From Ailurus styani (lineage: Eukaryota > Chordata > Mammalia > Carnivora > Ailuridae): DNA of 64,000 bases. Position 1 is the first letter of the stretch. Each line of letters starts with the position of its first letter. A program made the position numbers and the translations under genes. The stretch is from contig LNAC01000346.1 of assembly GCA_002007465.1 (NCBI GenBank), forward strand, positions 2,307,525 to 2,371,524, given 5' to 3'. The notes beneath the pieces were generated by a model, which was not told where the DNA came from, made no database searches, and saw only the letters and a program-made list of their open reading frames with translations. Shown here piece after piece: positions 25,396 to 36,957 of the stretch.

Positions 25396-25774
25396 TGAGC
25401 AAAGAAGGACATTTATGATAACGATAGCTCATATAAATGGGGTGGGTATACATGGTAGAATTCTGGTGAATTCCGGATATTTTGTGAAAGTGAAGACAGG
25501 AATATTCTCTGATGGGTTGGATATTGGCATGGAAGAAAACTAAGTTTGTTAAGCTGCAAGCCTCCTTAGGATCACCAAAGGACTATAGGTTGAGAAGAGG
25601 ACCAAGATTAAGTTCAGGAATATTTATTATTAAAGTGTCAAGGAAAAGTAAACACCATAGAAGACTCACGTAAATAAAAAAAATAATAAGAGAAAGTGGT
25701 GACCTGGAAACTGAGTGAAAAAAAGCATCAAATCAGCAATAGTTATCAACTGTTTTCAATGAAACGATGAATCA
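25396..25774. other. Intergenic sequence, nothing recognised
   Basis: AT-rich sequence with no gene or nameable repeat. It may include further decayed L2. Confidence 0.5.
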
Positions 25775-26352
25775 ACCAGGGTTCAGGCAGAGAAGTAGAA
25801 CCACTGTGAGTATTGTAGAATGAGGAATTCATCAATTACCTGGTTTCAGGAGGAGCTAAAGAAGTAAGATCCGAAGAGGGGATTTAAGTGATCAGGGAGA
25901 CATGACTCCCCAGCCCTCCTGAAGATCTGCTGGGAGAATTTGGAGTTTGCAGGGCTTTTTCTAGGAAGCCAGGTAATTCCGGCTGTCAGAGTGAAACTGA
26001 AACCGAGAATGTGTAGAGAAGTCTATGGTAGGCTGTTGACCCTGCATTTGGTGGCAGGCTTGGGTTGCTGTGGGTTAGCAGAGTTGGTAGATGGGAAGGA
26101 AAGCTTCAGGGAGGTAGGGAGGAAGGGAGGATGGCCAAGGAGAAACCCACAAGTACTTGTGTCTTTGTCTTAGCACAATTAGTCCCACCAATCTTCAGGA
26201 GGGAATCGGTGATTCTTAAACTCTGTGATTCAATCTTGTGAAGATTTCCTTTTTGGACAAATCTAACTCCCAACCACAAAGGGAAAGAGATTCTAGAAAA
26301 TGTAGTTAGAGCTTTGCTATATTGACACAGTAAGAAACTATCACAGTCCCCC
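25775..26352. mobile_element. Old interspersed repeat, family unresolved
   Basis: Begins near caaccagggttcaggcagag and ends near ttgacacagtaagaaactat followed by cacag. These ends resemble a common mammalian repeat running from 'accagggttctccagagaaacagaacc' to 'gttgacacataaaattaaccatcac', which I recognise but cannot name with certainty. A related end piece occurs at about 59070-59116. The internal sequence is diverged, and open frames inside it are not genes. Confidence 0.5.
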
Positions 26353-26934
26353 ACTTTTCAACTCAAGAACCATGTACACCAGTTTAAATCACATTTCATT
26401 TTCACATGAATACATCATCAAAATATTGTATCAGCCTAACTTGATGCAACTATCCCTCATGAAACTGAAAACATACTATCCTATTCTCCAGAGATACAAA
26501 GTCCACATAGCACAATATCTGTATTTGGGTAATGGCCTATTTTCTTTTAGCTAAGCCATCTTTCCCCATTAATACTCATTAACTTACTTATTGAGATGTT
26601 TATTATATTATATATCACATATGTTAAATATTAAGAGATTAGGAGATGGGGAAAGGAAGAAAATAATATGCAATTATATTCATATCAATGGAAGAAATAA
26701 AGACTCATAATTATGTTAATTTTATTCCAGTATGTTGTCACATGGTGATAGTTGTGATTTTTATTTTCCTTCTTTCTCTACACGTTCCATTTTCCCTTTG
26801 GCCTCTGAAAGAACACTGGTGTGCCTCCTCACCCAAATAGGGGTGACCCAAGCCTTTATTCCTGGGGAGTCTATCAATTAACAATCTTGCCTGTATTGGG
26901 ATATTGTATTTTTTCCATTAAATTTTACCATAGT
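26353..26934. other. AT-rich intergenic sequence, nothing recognised
   Basis: No gene or confident repeat is visible. Confidence 0.55.
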
Positions 26935-27129
26935 GTGCCTGGGTGGCTCAGTTGGTTAAGCATCTGCCTTCGGCTCAAGTCGTGATCCCAGGGTCCTGGG
27001 AGTGAGCCCCACATCAGGCTCTCTGCTCAGTGAGGATGAGCCTGTTTCTCTCTCTCCTTCTGCCTGCCACTCCCCCTGCTTGTGCTCTTGCTCTGTCTCT
27101 TCTCTGTCAAATAAATAAATATTTAAAAA
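26935..27129 (+). mobile_element. CAN-SINE, caniform type
   Basis: Starts gtgcctgggtggctcagttg with a ggttaagcatctgcc head and has the older CT region (cactccccctgcttgtgctc) shared with bear and seal type copies. Ends aaataaataaatatttaaaa. Flanks aaattttaccatag (26920-26933) and aaatttgctaccatag form the target duplication. Confidence 0.95.
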
Positions 27130-27141
27130 ATTTGCTACCAT

Positions 27142-30100
27142 AGAACGTGGGAGAATTAAGAGGCATCTCAGTGGATATCTTGCATTCCATCTATATTCCT
27201 TCTTAACCCTTCATGGCAATGCAATTTCCTTTCTGTAATCAGAATCAGTTCTCCAATCAGTATAGAAATCACTTTCTTTTCCTGTTGGTTCACCAGAATG
27301 AGAACTCGAGAAAGGCCACGTGGCATATTCAGTTTCTAGTAACCACTGCTTTGTCTCCTGCTCTACCCACAGGAACTAACACCACGAGCCCAGCAGAGCC
27401 CAGTGTTGCAGGGGAGGGAGGCAAAAATGTCATTGCGGATAATGATAAAAAAGATCCACTCTCATTTCCACTCCTTGTTCTCCAGAATCATGAATCCTGG
27501 ATATGGGAGAAATAATGCTACATAGTGATTATTGATGCAGATGATATACCAGATTCTAGAGAACATTACTCTGTCTTGTGATAGCAGATTATTATCACCT
27601 AGTAGCCTCCATTTCCAAGTCCTCAAGATGCCATAGGGTTTCAGGCAAACTAGGCAAAATCTTGCCATTCTTTTGGTGTCTATGATGACTTCTGACAGTT
27701 CACAGTTAGAATATGATGTACTGGGGCTTTCTGGGACATGACTCTGGTTGTAGGTCAAGAGCAGTGCAGATGGATAGAAAGAGGTCTTCAGAAGGATCAC
27801 CATTCCCCAGAGAGGAAACTATCTAAGGCAGGACATAGATTTTCTTCAAAGAGAGGATGATTGACTTCTGCTAGCAAAAGAAGGTGAACAGAATTTAAGG
27901 GTTTAAATCTTTAGCGTCACGTAAATCTGTATGCATGTTATCATCTCAATTTTTAGGGCCCCCCTGCTTCCCAATGAAAGACAGTATAATATTGAGAATT
28001 CAAAATACATCGAAATTTTGCTACCCACAGAATGAGACTTGGGTTTGGTTTTTAAGAAATTTCTACTTTAGGCTCTAGGAGAGAAGACTTTTTTCCTTCC
28101 TCTTTCTTGAAATCTTTTTAATTCTTCACTCATATCTTTAACTGGAAATTTAAAGGCATGAGTTTATAATTTTCTGTTTCTAAGTTCTCAGGCACACTTA
28201 AAAGCAACCAGCCAACCAAACTCAGTATTTTCTTGTTTTCTCTAAATATTCTGTGGCAGCAACTTCTTGGTCACCCAAAGCCTTGATTCTAGGGGCATTT
28301 GATTACCGGTGTTTGTAAATGATAATTTAAATAATTGTCAGTACAGGCTACAGACTATCTCATTGTTACTTTGCCACTGTCAAAAGTGTCATTTATGCCT
28401 TAAGTATAATAGGATCAGATAACGAATTCTCTGCTTTTATCCTTAAGATCATATTGACTAATAACCTGGTTTGCCATAAATTAGAATTTCCAACTATATT
28501 TTGATAAAAGATTTCAGATATGGATAATACCACTTTTCCAGGGGTTTACTTAGGCCTTACCTCAAATTTGTCTTAAGGTGAAAAAAATTAACTATTATAT
28601 ATATATATTTATATAGATTACATATTTTGTATTTTATATACTATGCATATATTGTATTTTATAAATACTTAAACATGTATTAAAATTTTGAATTTTTCAA
28701 ACTGGGTAACAATGATATACTCAATTTTAGTTTTATCATAGGACAAATGAAGAGATCCTATTCAAATAATTCCAGTTTTAATACAATTTTACTAAAAACA
28801 TTTAAAAAATATTGTATGAAATGTGCACACCACCATAGTATAAAAAAGAAAATGGTCTGGCAATCTCTACAGTTAGCATTTTTGCATATTTCCTTCCACT
28901 AATTTTGATATATTGTACATATTTTTTCATTTGTATTACTTGATAAGCACTATTTATAGCTATTGTCTGTTTTTTTCCCCCCTCACATAAGCAGTATCCC
29001 ATGTCAGTGACAGGGTTTTTTTTTTCTGGGTTTTTCAGATTTTTTTTTTTTTGGTATAGCTTTATGCTATTGTATCACATAGATGTACTACAACTTATTT
29101 AAACATTCCCTTAGTGTTAGTTAGTTCTACAGTACAAAAGCCAGTATGCTTTCGTCTGTAATCATCAGCAAACAACTTAAACTAGCTGAAGTCAAAACAA
29201 TTTTTTGGCTGAGCTAACTAAGAACATGTGATGTAGTTACTCACGATTTAACAACTTAAATTTAAACATCCTTTTTAATGATCGCCAACATACTTAAGAT
29301 AAAATGGACAAGACTGCAATCAAAACTCCCATTTTGGTAAAAAGAAGCAGAGACAGAGAGCCCCCAGAGATCACCCCAAATCTTACAACATACCCTTCAG
29401 AGCAGTAAGTACCAGCCCTTCCCTGGGAGTGAAATGAGTTAATGCCCAGATGATTTGTTCTCCTTTCTAGGAAGTTCTGTTGTTTACACTGCCTGGTCAT
29501 ATCTGAAGGGCCTTCCAGAGGAGAGGGCCTCTTTCTGGAAAATGCTACCTTGATTGCTCATGTCCTCAGGGTATGGGTTTGGGAGTCCAGAGGCTGAGGA
29601 ATGGGTAGAGCTGTGCCAGGTCTGATGGCTTTCTTTAGTTTCTCAGGAAAAATACCTCCCTCAAAAGATTAGAAAATGCCAACTTTCTTGTCTTGTAGTC
29701 AACTTCCAAAGGCAAAGATCGTTGAGAAATCAAAGCTCATTCATCAAGACTTTGGCCTGAGAATTCCCATCTCTTACTCAAAATCTTTTGGTGCTCTGTG
29801 TATCCCCCTCACCCTCTGCTAATGGCTTAGGTCTTCTTCTCAACACATTTTGAATAGCCAGAGATGAAGTTGGAGAACAAATCAGCTCTTGCCCAAAAGT
29901 TGTGATTCCTGTGGATAATGTCTAACAGCGGGAGCAGTGGCTTCCTCTGTGTGGCTGACCCGTTTCACAGGCAGTGCTTGGAGGAGGAACCCGAGGGTGA
30001 GGATCACCTCCCAGGTGTTCCCAGGTGTTCATATTACTTCAAGCTTTGTTTCCAGCTTGTGCTGAAACACCTTTTTTTTTTTTTTGAAATTACTTTAAGC

Positions 30101-31645
30101 TTGTGCTTCCAGATTGTGCTGAAAACAAAAACAAAAACAAAAATCCTCGAATCAGATTCTATTCTATTGTAAGCCTGTGATGGCCCAGATTATTTATCTT
30201 TTATCCAGTTTGGACTTCTGCTTTCAGGAGGAAACAGTTTTTCTTCTTTATTCTTCTAGAAAGGCCTATTTCAACTGCAATGGAAATAGGACTTTAATGA
30301 AGGCCACAGGAATAAGCTTACAAAATACTCATTTTAAGACATGGAAGACTTTGTAATTCGTATTTTGAGTCCCATACAATAGAATACATTTCAAAGAGCT
30401 GCTTTGCATCTATAAAAGAAAAAAAAAGATACCTTATCTTAGTTAAGGATGGAATACGCTCATTTCCCTCCATGCAATTCTACATTTGAGTTTGTGCTTT
30501 GACATCATTTCTCTTTTACCTTGCTTCCTGTGCTTTCAGCCCATCTCTTACATAAGCTATGTTTTAGCAAACACTTTGTGCAGGTGTAAGGTGACAGTAC
30601 CTCATGTGCAACCCACCTCCTGTTTCTAACTTACGGCATGGATCTCACTGGGAAAAACCATCCTGCAGTCCCTCTTTTGAAACCTGGAAATGTAAGGGAG
30701 TTAACATATTCTAGAGAGATCTCTTGACCAATGGGGACAAGAGCTGGTGGATAAATCTGCCCTTCTTTTATTCCTCGGGCAGATAATTCTGTGAATATAC
30801 TTTTATTTTTCTCAGTAAGTTCTGGGTTGATTGAGCCCATGATGACCACTGCGATGACCAACTTTAGACGACAGTCTTGTGTTGATTCTCCCTCTTTCCC
30901 AGGGCTCCACTCCCAGTTCCCCAATCTGGTTCTGTGAACACTTAAAATATGCTACCTGCCCTCAAATACTTGTCCTAGACTTTTTTTTTTCCCCTGGAGA
31001 AGAACTCAGGCTAAGTTGCCTCCACTTTCATAGCCAATCATTTTTATAGTTGAGATTTTGCTAATGACAAGCCCCAGGATCCATCAGGCATAGTCAAATT
31101 CACAGGCTTAGATAATTCCTTGACAATTTTAGCTCTACGTCTCTTCTCTGTTTTTAATTCAGATCTAAGTTTTTAATTCAGATAGACAATTTCTGCACAG
31201 TGGCAAGATTACCATCAACAATTCCTGGCTCATATCTTCTACTCAAAGGAATCTTGTTAGGAAGAAAAAAGCATGCTATTTTCCCAAGAGTTTTACCAAA
31301 AGTCCTGGTTCTGTCCAGTTGGCCTGGCTTACATTATATCACAGGCTCAGTCAGTCACTGGCCAGAGCATGGAAAGCTTTGATCCCAGGAGTGATTGAGG
31401 GAAGGGGCAGAGGTGTGGTTTGCAAAGGAAAGATCAGTTTACCATTCCAGAATAATAGCAGATATGTAATAAGTACTGTTTCTTTTATCTTCCTCTTCTT
31501 CTTGCTCTCTCTCTGATATTTTGGCAGTACATTTTTCTGGAAATGATTTCATCACTGTAAATTGACTTCTTTGTTTATTATACTTTGCCTTGTCTTATAT
31601 AGAACAAAGGAGTAATTTCTTCTAAGTCATAAAATCAACTATTTT
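27142..31645. other. Intergenic sequence, no gene recognised
   Basis: No coding exon is supported. Contents include a TA-rich patch (28594-28620), T-rich tracts (29011-29053), an imperfect duplication at 30033-30126 and an (AAAAAC)n patch (30122-30145). The stretch 30620-30940 has the look of an old LTR or DNA repeat (for example cagataattctgtgaatata), but I cannot assign it. Confidence 0.5.
30033..30126 (+). repeat. Imperfect direct duplication around a poly-T tract
   Basis: attacttcaagctttgtttc (from 30033) and attactttaagcttgtgctt (from 30089) begin two related segments of about 38 bases, both ending near gtgctgaaaac/gtgctgaaacac. About 14 T's lie between them (30072-30085). Confidence 0.7.
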
Positions 31646-31658
31646 AAAATGAAATATA

Positions 31659-31858
31659 GGGTGCCTGGGTGGCTCAGTGGGTTAAAGCCTCTGCCTCCGG
31701 CTCAGGTCATGATCTCAGCGTCCTGGGATCGAGGCCCGCATCGGGCTCTCTGCTCAGCAGGGAGCCTGCTTCCTCCTCTCCCTGTCTCTCTGCCTGCCTC
31801 TCTGCCTACTTGTAATCTCTCTGTGTCAAATAAATAAATAAAATCTTAAAAAAAAAAT
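31659..31858 (+). mobile_element. CAN-SINE, mustelid-type, young
   Basis: Starts ggtgcctgggtggctcagtg with the gtgggttaaagcc head; the body is nearly identical to the other mustelid-type copies, with the tail ctctgcctacttgtaatctc and (AAATA)n. The 12-base target duplication aaaatgaaatat flanks it exactly (31646-31657 and 31859-31870). Confidence 0.97.
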
Positions 31859-31870
31859 AAAATGAAATAT

Positions 31871-32514
31871 GAGAAAAATAAAATTAAGTTATAAAATTAC
31901 GATGAAACCAGGAGTTAGAATAGAAACCCTAACTCCTATTAGTAGGCATATATAAATTTAATTTTAAGCTTTCTAGTGGTTGCTATGATCAAGCAAGCAC
32001 AATTAGTGAGGAAAATTTGTGGTTTCACAAAAGCCAAACAGTTGTTTAGAAAAGTAAAGCTATTTCTCTTGCCAACACTAGGAATTCCTCCATTGGGTCT
32101 CACCAAGAGAATGGTGTACTGTGAACGATATGCAAGTTCAGCCACTTTTTATAGTAAATACATTGAAATGTTTGATTAGAACTGGTCCTTCTAAAGCCCT
32201 TCAGTATAAGCTCAGGAGATTATACTGAAATATAATATGGAATAAACAGTTCTCTGAGTGCCAATATACTAAAATGTGGGGTTGGGGTTCTCTAATAGCC
32301 TGATTTAACTTGAGAATAAAATGCCAAATACGAGGAGTAGTTTTTCCCTAGTAAGTGCAATGGACATTGGTCCCTACTGATCATCCACTAAAATAGGACA
32401 AAACAAAAGGTCTGTGGTCAAAAAGACTTGGGGGAAACATTGGATATTACCTTAGAATTTAAATATCATATTAGTTCATTAAATATTTTGAGAAAAATTA
32501 CAGTATACGTTTTA
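31871..32514. other. Intergenic sequence, nothing recognised
   Basis: No gene or confident repeat is seen. The open frame at 31976-32179 (67 codons) has no recognisable domain. Confidence 0.5.
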
Positions 32515-32735
32515 TTCATTCCCCTTTCATTGATTCATTTATATATTCAACATATAACACTTCCTCTGTTCCAGAATATGTGCTAAATGTTAAAAATGTT
32601 TTAGTTTGTAAGTCTGAATACAGTGGCTGCTCTCCTGAAGCTGATAGTCAGTGGGAGAGGTTGACGGCACTGATCACACTTAAGGACATAAAATTAAAAG
32701 CTGATGTAAGTGCTTTAGAAAGGATAACCTGGCAC
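32515..32735 (-). mobile_element. L2 3'-end fragment
   Basis: Reverse-complement L2 order is visible: attcatttatatattcaaca, then ccagaatatgtgctaaatgt, then gctctcctgaagctgatagt with a following gtgggagagg. It is diverged but colinear with the L2 3' region. Confidence 0.65.
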
Positions 32736-32945
32736 TGGCATCTGCCAACACTCTTCTAAGTGTTTTACATTTAATAATTCATTTACTCTTCCCCAAAACC
32801 CTCTTGGGTGAACTACTTATTGCCATGATACTCAGTTTATGGATAAGAAAGCCAAGGTACAGAAAACAGAGTCACACAGTTAAAATATAAAAGTGCTAGA
32901 AGTCAAGCATAGGCAAGTCCAGGTCCAGAGCCTGCTATTCTGCCA
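32736..32945 (-). mobile_element. MIR element
   Basis: Reverse-complement MIR order: tttacatttaataattcatt, then tttatggataagaaagccaa and ggtacagaaaacagagtcac, then the acacagttaaaatataaaag box. This corresponds to the MIR core 'tttacagatgaggaaactgaggcacagag...gtcacacagc'. Confidence 0.7.
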
Positions 32946-33628
32946 TTCTATCATAGGAGGTGATTTTACAGGACCATTGAAACAAAAAAAAAGTGGGGAA
33001 GAGGACGAGGAGGTGGAACTATACTTATTCGAAGATTGTATGATGTGGGAAAAGAGAGTTGCATGTAATTAATATCTCTCCAAGCAGAGTGACATTTGGT
33101 TAAAATGTTAACACCTGCCAGGGCATCAGCCCTTCTCACTTACATTAGATCCACTGGATAAGTTCTCATGCAAGACAGCCTGCACTGCTTTACCACGCTA
33201 TTCACAGAATCATTGAGAAATCACATGGTCACCCAGAATTAGGTTCTTTGTCCCTGCCCGGAAGTCAGTGTCTTCTTGCCACCAGTCCCCCTACCAGGGC
33301 TTTGTTGATACCCAAGTGAGTAATCTACCTTGGAATATTTCATTATTGGCTTGGGGGTGTGTTTTAACATTCTACTACTATAAATAGAAACAATAGACCA
33401 GGCCGTGTGTTGGATCACAAGATAATATGATTAACAGACTACCTCATGGCTCCAGTAAAAGAAATGAGCAACATCTCACATAATAGTAAATGGTGTTCCA
33501 TCCCACCACCAATAATCAACAAGAAAGGAAGCTTAGATTGATAAGATACCATTCAAAACAACAAAACAGAATCTCTTCTCCAACCAAAAACCCTCTACAA
33601 ATCATGTAGGAATTACCTGTAAATGATT

Positions 33629-33848
33629 TTTTAAATTTTATTTATTTTTATTTTATTTTTTCAGTGATCCAAGATTCATTGTTTATGCACCACACCCAGT
33701 GCTCCATGCACTACGTGCCCTCCTTAATACCCATCACCAGGCTCACCCAATCCCCTTCCCCTCCATAATCCTCAGTTTGTTTCTCAGAGTCCACAGTCTC
33801 TCATGGTTTGCCACCGCTTCCGATTTGCCCCAATACACTGTAACACCA
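33629..33848 (-). mobile_element. 5'-truncated carnivore LINE-1 (3' end only)
   Basis: Starts with a T-rich tail (reverse-complemented poly-A). It contains gatccaagattcattgttta, tgctccatgcactacgtgcc and catggtttgccaccgcttcc, the typical antisense 3' end of carnivore L1. The plausible target duplication aattacctgtaaatgattt (33611-33629) is matched by aatacctgtaaacaattt right of the element. Only about 210 bases were copied. It sits inside an older plus-strand L1. Confidence 0.85.
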
Positions 33849-34079
33849 ATACCTGTAAACAATTTAGAAGACTGTTAAATGTAGGTCATAACACCAGACT
33901 TAACATGGGACAGAGAAATTATTCCTGAATGAGATACCTTACTGCAAAGGTGTTCATTCTCAAATTTATCCCTGAGTTCAAAATATTCAAAATAATTCTA
34001 ATAAAACTCAGGCAAGGTTTTAGAGAAACGTGAGAAAACTATTCTAAAAATTTGTATAAGACAATAGAAGTCAATGATT

Positions 34080-34135
34080 AACTCAGTTTTTATTTTTTAT
34101 TTTTTATTTTTTTATTTTTTTAAACTCAGTTTTTA
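34080..34135 (-). mobile_element. Tail-only retrotransposition (poly-T with target duplication)
   Basis: A T-rich block (34093-34122, ATTTTTT units) is flanked by exact 13-base repeats aactcagttttta (34080-34092 and 34123-34135). This is what target-primed insertion of little more than a poly-A tail on the minus strand would leave. A slippage duplication is the alternative. Confidence 0.7.
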
Positions 34136-34904
34136 AAAGAGAAAAACAGAGTGGAGTCTTCACCGATGAGATGTTAAACTGGGTCACAGGCCATCCTTAT
34201 GGAAATACTGCATTGCTGACAGAGGAGCAAAAAGATACGCCAACAGAGTCCTGGACACAGAGACACTGAGCAGAGGATTAAGGAGGCACCAAGCTTCAGG
34301 GCAGAAAAGATATCTTATTTAGTAGGTAGCACTAGGAAAACTTTCTTTTGTGAAGAAAAGCAGTGAGAGTAACTACATGATGTACAAAGGTAAATTTTAG
34401 ATGGAATAAAAACCTGTATATAAAGAGTCAAATATAAAACCAAAGCAGAACTAGGTGAAAAATTAATTTGAAAGGATGTGAATATATCCAATTTCAAGCT
34501 TTTATGTTGTTAAAGAAAATTCATTAGAGACTGGATAAAAATGTAGGTAAGGCCTAAAACAAATGAATATCTAGAAAATATAAGAAATTCTGCAAAGTTA
34601 AACTGAAGCAGTACCAGGATACCATAAGGTTAGAATTAGAACTCAGGGAAATGCTAGATAATTGTAGATGTGTATGAAATTGAATGTTGGGCCTCCATGC
34701 CCTGCTGGTGGGGGTTCAGCCTGCTACAGATGTTGTAGATATGTGATGTCTGTAGGGAAATTAATGATGCCTGTTTATTATGAATCTACTTCTGAACAGA
34801 TAATTTCCCTCTGTGTTGTATAGGCCTTGTTACTGATTTACTAATTCATACTGCATACTAGACTGTTTGTTTTTTATTCATTTTTTAAATTTTTATTATT
34901 GCTT

Positions 34905-34987
34905 TTAAAGATTTTTGTTTATTTGACACAGAGACAGAGCACAAAAGAGCACAAGCAGGGGGAGCCGCAGGGGGAGAGGGAGAAAAG
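34905..34987 (-). mobile_element. Partial CAN-SINE (tail half only)
   Basis: Contains the T-rich tail, gatttttgtttatttgacac and agagcacaagcagggggagc, then breaks off at gagaaaagcatgtagg without the tRNA-like head. A 5'-truncated older copy. Confidence 0.8.
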
Positions 34988-35504
34988 CATGTAGGATTGG
35001 AGACATTGTTGAGGTCATCTTTGGAAAATCTGTCATAGTTGTAGACACATAGATGATGACATTTCATAAAATATATAATAGGTTTAATCAATTCTGCCCC
35101 TCAAGTCTGCTCCTCACAAAAGGAAAGAAGGAAAACAAATTAAAAGTGAAATTTAACCAACAAATAAAATATGGAAGAAGAGAGTAGAAGGAAGTGAAGG
35201 AGCAAAGCTTCTTTTAAACAGAGAGTTAATAAAATTTCAAATTGTAATATAATTAGGTTACATGAGGAATGTTGTTCCTCATTTTTTAGGGAAATAAAAA
35301 GCAATTGATTGTTAAAAATGACAGGACTGAATATTTTTTCTGAAAAGACTACTCTTTCTGTAGTGTGGCAAGTGAATAGGAGGAAGATCATAGTAGGTGA
35401 AGGAAAACCAATTAGTAGTATATTAACATAATCAGAGGGGAAGACAGAGGTTGCTTGAAATAAAATAGAAGCAGTGGAAATAAAAAGATGCACACTTGTT
35501 CAGG

Positions 35505-35680
35505 GTAGTGATATCAGTGGGAACCCTAATGAATTGGATGTGAAGGAGGAGAAGGGAGAAGTAAGAAGCATCAAGGATTAACACCTAAACGGAGCAACTT
35601 TTCTGGGGGCAGTTGGTGAGAGGCAGCTTATAAATTCAGGCTTAATCACAGATTTTGAATATCCAGAATTCAGAGCAGAG
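35505..35680 (-). mobile_element. L2-like fragment (tentative)
   Basis: The text gaattggatgtgaaggagga, agcatcaaggattaacacct and gagcaactt resembles the internal L2 segment 'gtcaaggatgactcc...gagcaactgg' in reverse orientation. Decayed; low certainty. Confidence 0.45.
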
Positions 35681-36740
35681 GTCTCCCATGAAGTAACATT
35701 TTGGAGACCTTTGTATAAATGTAGCTTGCTGTGGATGTGCAAAAAAATTACCTATGAAGATTATAAAGTTTAGTTAAGTCACTGTTTCCTAAAATATTTG
35801 ATCATAGTTTACCTTTTTTATATCACCTATAAAATCATATGAAATATTTGAAATGTACAAATATCGTAAAACATTCTTAAAGAAATGGATGGAAACTTAC
35901 TCTTCAGGATACTCACCATAAATAATTTCTTTTGACCCATCTTTTAAATGGCTTATGAAGGCAATTTATCGAAGACAGAAGAAATGACAGGTACTTAAAA
36001 TGTAATTAATCAGCAGGAACTGGTGAATTTGGGGTCATATTTTAACCAATCAAGCTGGGAGGAGGAGTAACATCTTGGGAAAACAGTGCTACTTGATAGT
36101 AACAATATTTATAATTAAAAATTAAGACTTTTTAGGTGTTTAGGACTTTACATAGATTAGCTCACATATTTATAACATTCCTGAGTGAAATCACAGTATT
36201 ACTTTCACTTTAAATATTTGGAAATGGATACAGAGAAATTACAGTCCTTCCTTAAAAAAGATTACCTGTAAATGAAGAAGCTGGGATATAAGTTTAGGTG
36301 ATTTCTATCCATATCAAAGACAAGTCAACATCTTCAGGAAAGAAAAACATGAAAGTACTCATGAGAAACACTATCTAGTATTTTATGTTGCATTAAAAAA
36401 AGTTTGTATGTAATGAGATTTAGTAACATTTGAAAAAACAGAAAACTGATAAGTCTAATAACTTTGGATTAGTGATTTCTTTTGAAATTAATCAAGTAGA
36501 GTATTTTAGTTGGTTTTTTTTCTCTCATCTGGAATGAGGTGTGGAGGGTTGGCAAATTGTTAATTATTTGGCTATGATGTTAAGAAAAATATCTAGACAT
36601 GAGACTTGGAATGTACTTCTTAATTAGTTTTTGGCAGAATTGGAGCTTCTCATCTGTCTTTTGGCCAGGAGTGCTAAGATGGGGTGGGGCACCATTATAT
36701 TTTAGAATGCCTCATTTTTAACATATTTCTTGGAAGAGAT

Positions 36741-36941
36741 TTTTTTTAAAGATTTTATTTATTCATTTGACACAGAGAGAGAGATTACAAGTAGGCAGAG
36801 AGGCAGGCAGAGAGAGAGGAGAGAGGAGGAAGCAGGCTCCCCGCTGAGCAGAGAGCCCGATGTGGGCCTCCATCCCAGGACCCTGGGATCATGACCTGAG
36901 CTGAAGGCAGCGGCTTTAACCCACTGAGCCACCCAGGTGCC
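36741..36941 (-). mobile_element. CAN-SINE, mustelid-type, young
   Basis: Minus orientation: taaagattttatttattcat at the left, attacaagtaggcagagagg (the mustelid CT tail reversed) and ggctttaacccactgagcca at the right. A perfect target duplication cttggaagagattttt flanks it (36729-36744, overlapping the T tail, and 36942-36957). Confidence 0.97.
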
Positions 36942-36957
36942 CTTGGAAGAGATTTTT

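Larger units (their letters stand above)
33340..34680 (+). mobile_element. Old LINE-1 (ORF2 C-terminal region), interrupted
   Basis: Plus-strand sequence follows the order of L1 ORF2: a gataccattcaaaacaac segment (33542-33559), then the conserved block with ctcaaatttatccctgagtt (33960-33979), caaaataattctaataaaac and attctaaaaatttgtataag. Further diverged ORF2-like sequence extends to about 34680. It is full of stops and gaps. A short young LINE-1 (33629-33848) and a poly-T insertion (34093-34122) lie inside it. Ends are approximate. Confidence 0.6.
34690..36728. other. Intergenic sequence with small repeat fragments
   Basis: No gene is seen. It includes a partial SINE (34905-34987), an L2-like stretch (about 35505-35680) and a MIR-like stretch (about 36120-36250). 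The 117-codon minus-strand open frame at 35140-35493 has no recognisable domain. Confidence 0.5.

Noticed and set aside
25940..26173. 77-codon plus-strand frame as a small gene
   Set aside because: It lies inside an old interspersed repeat (25775-26352) and has no recognisable domain.
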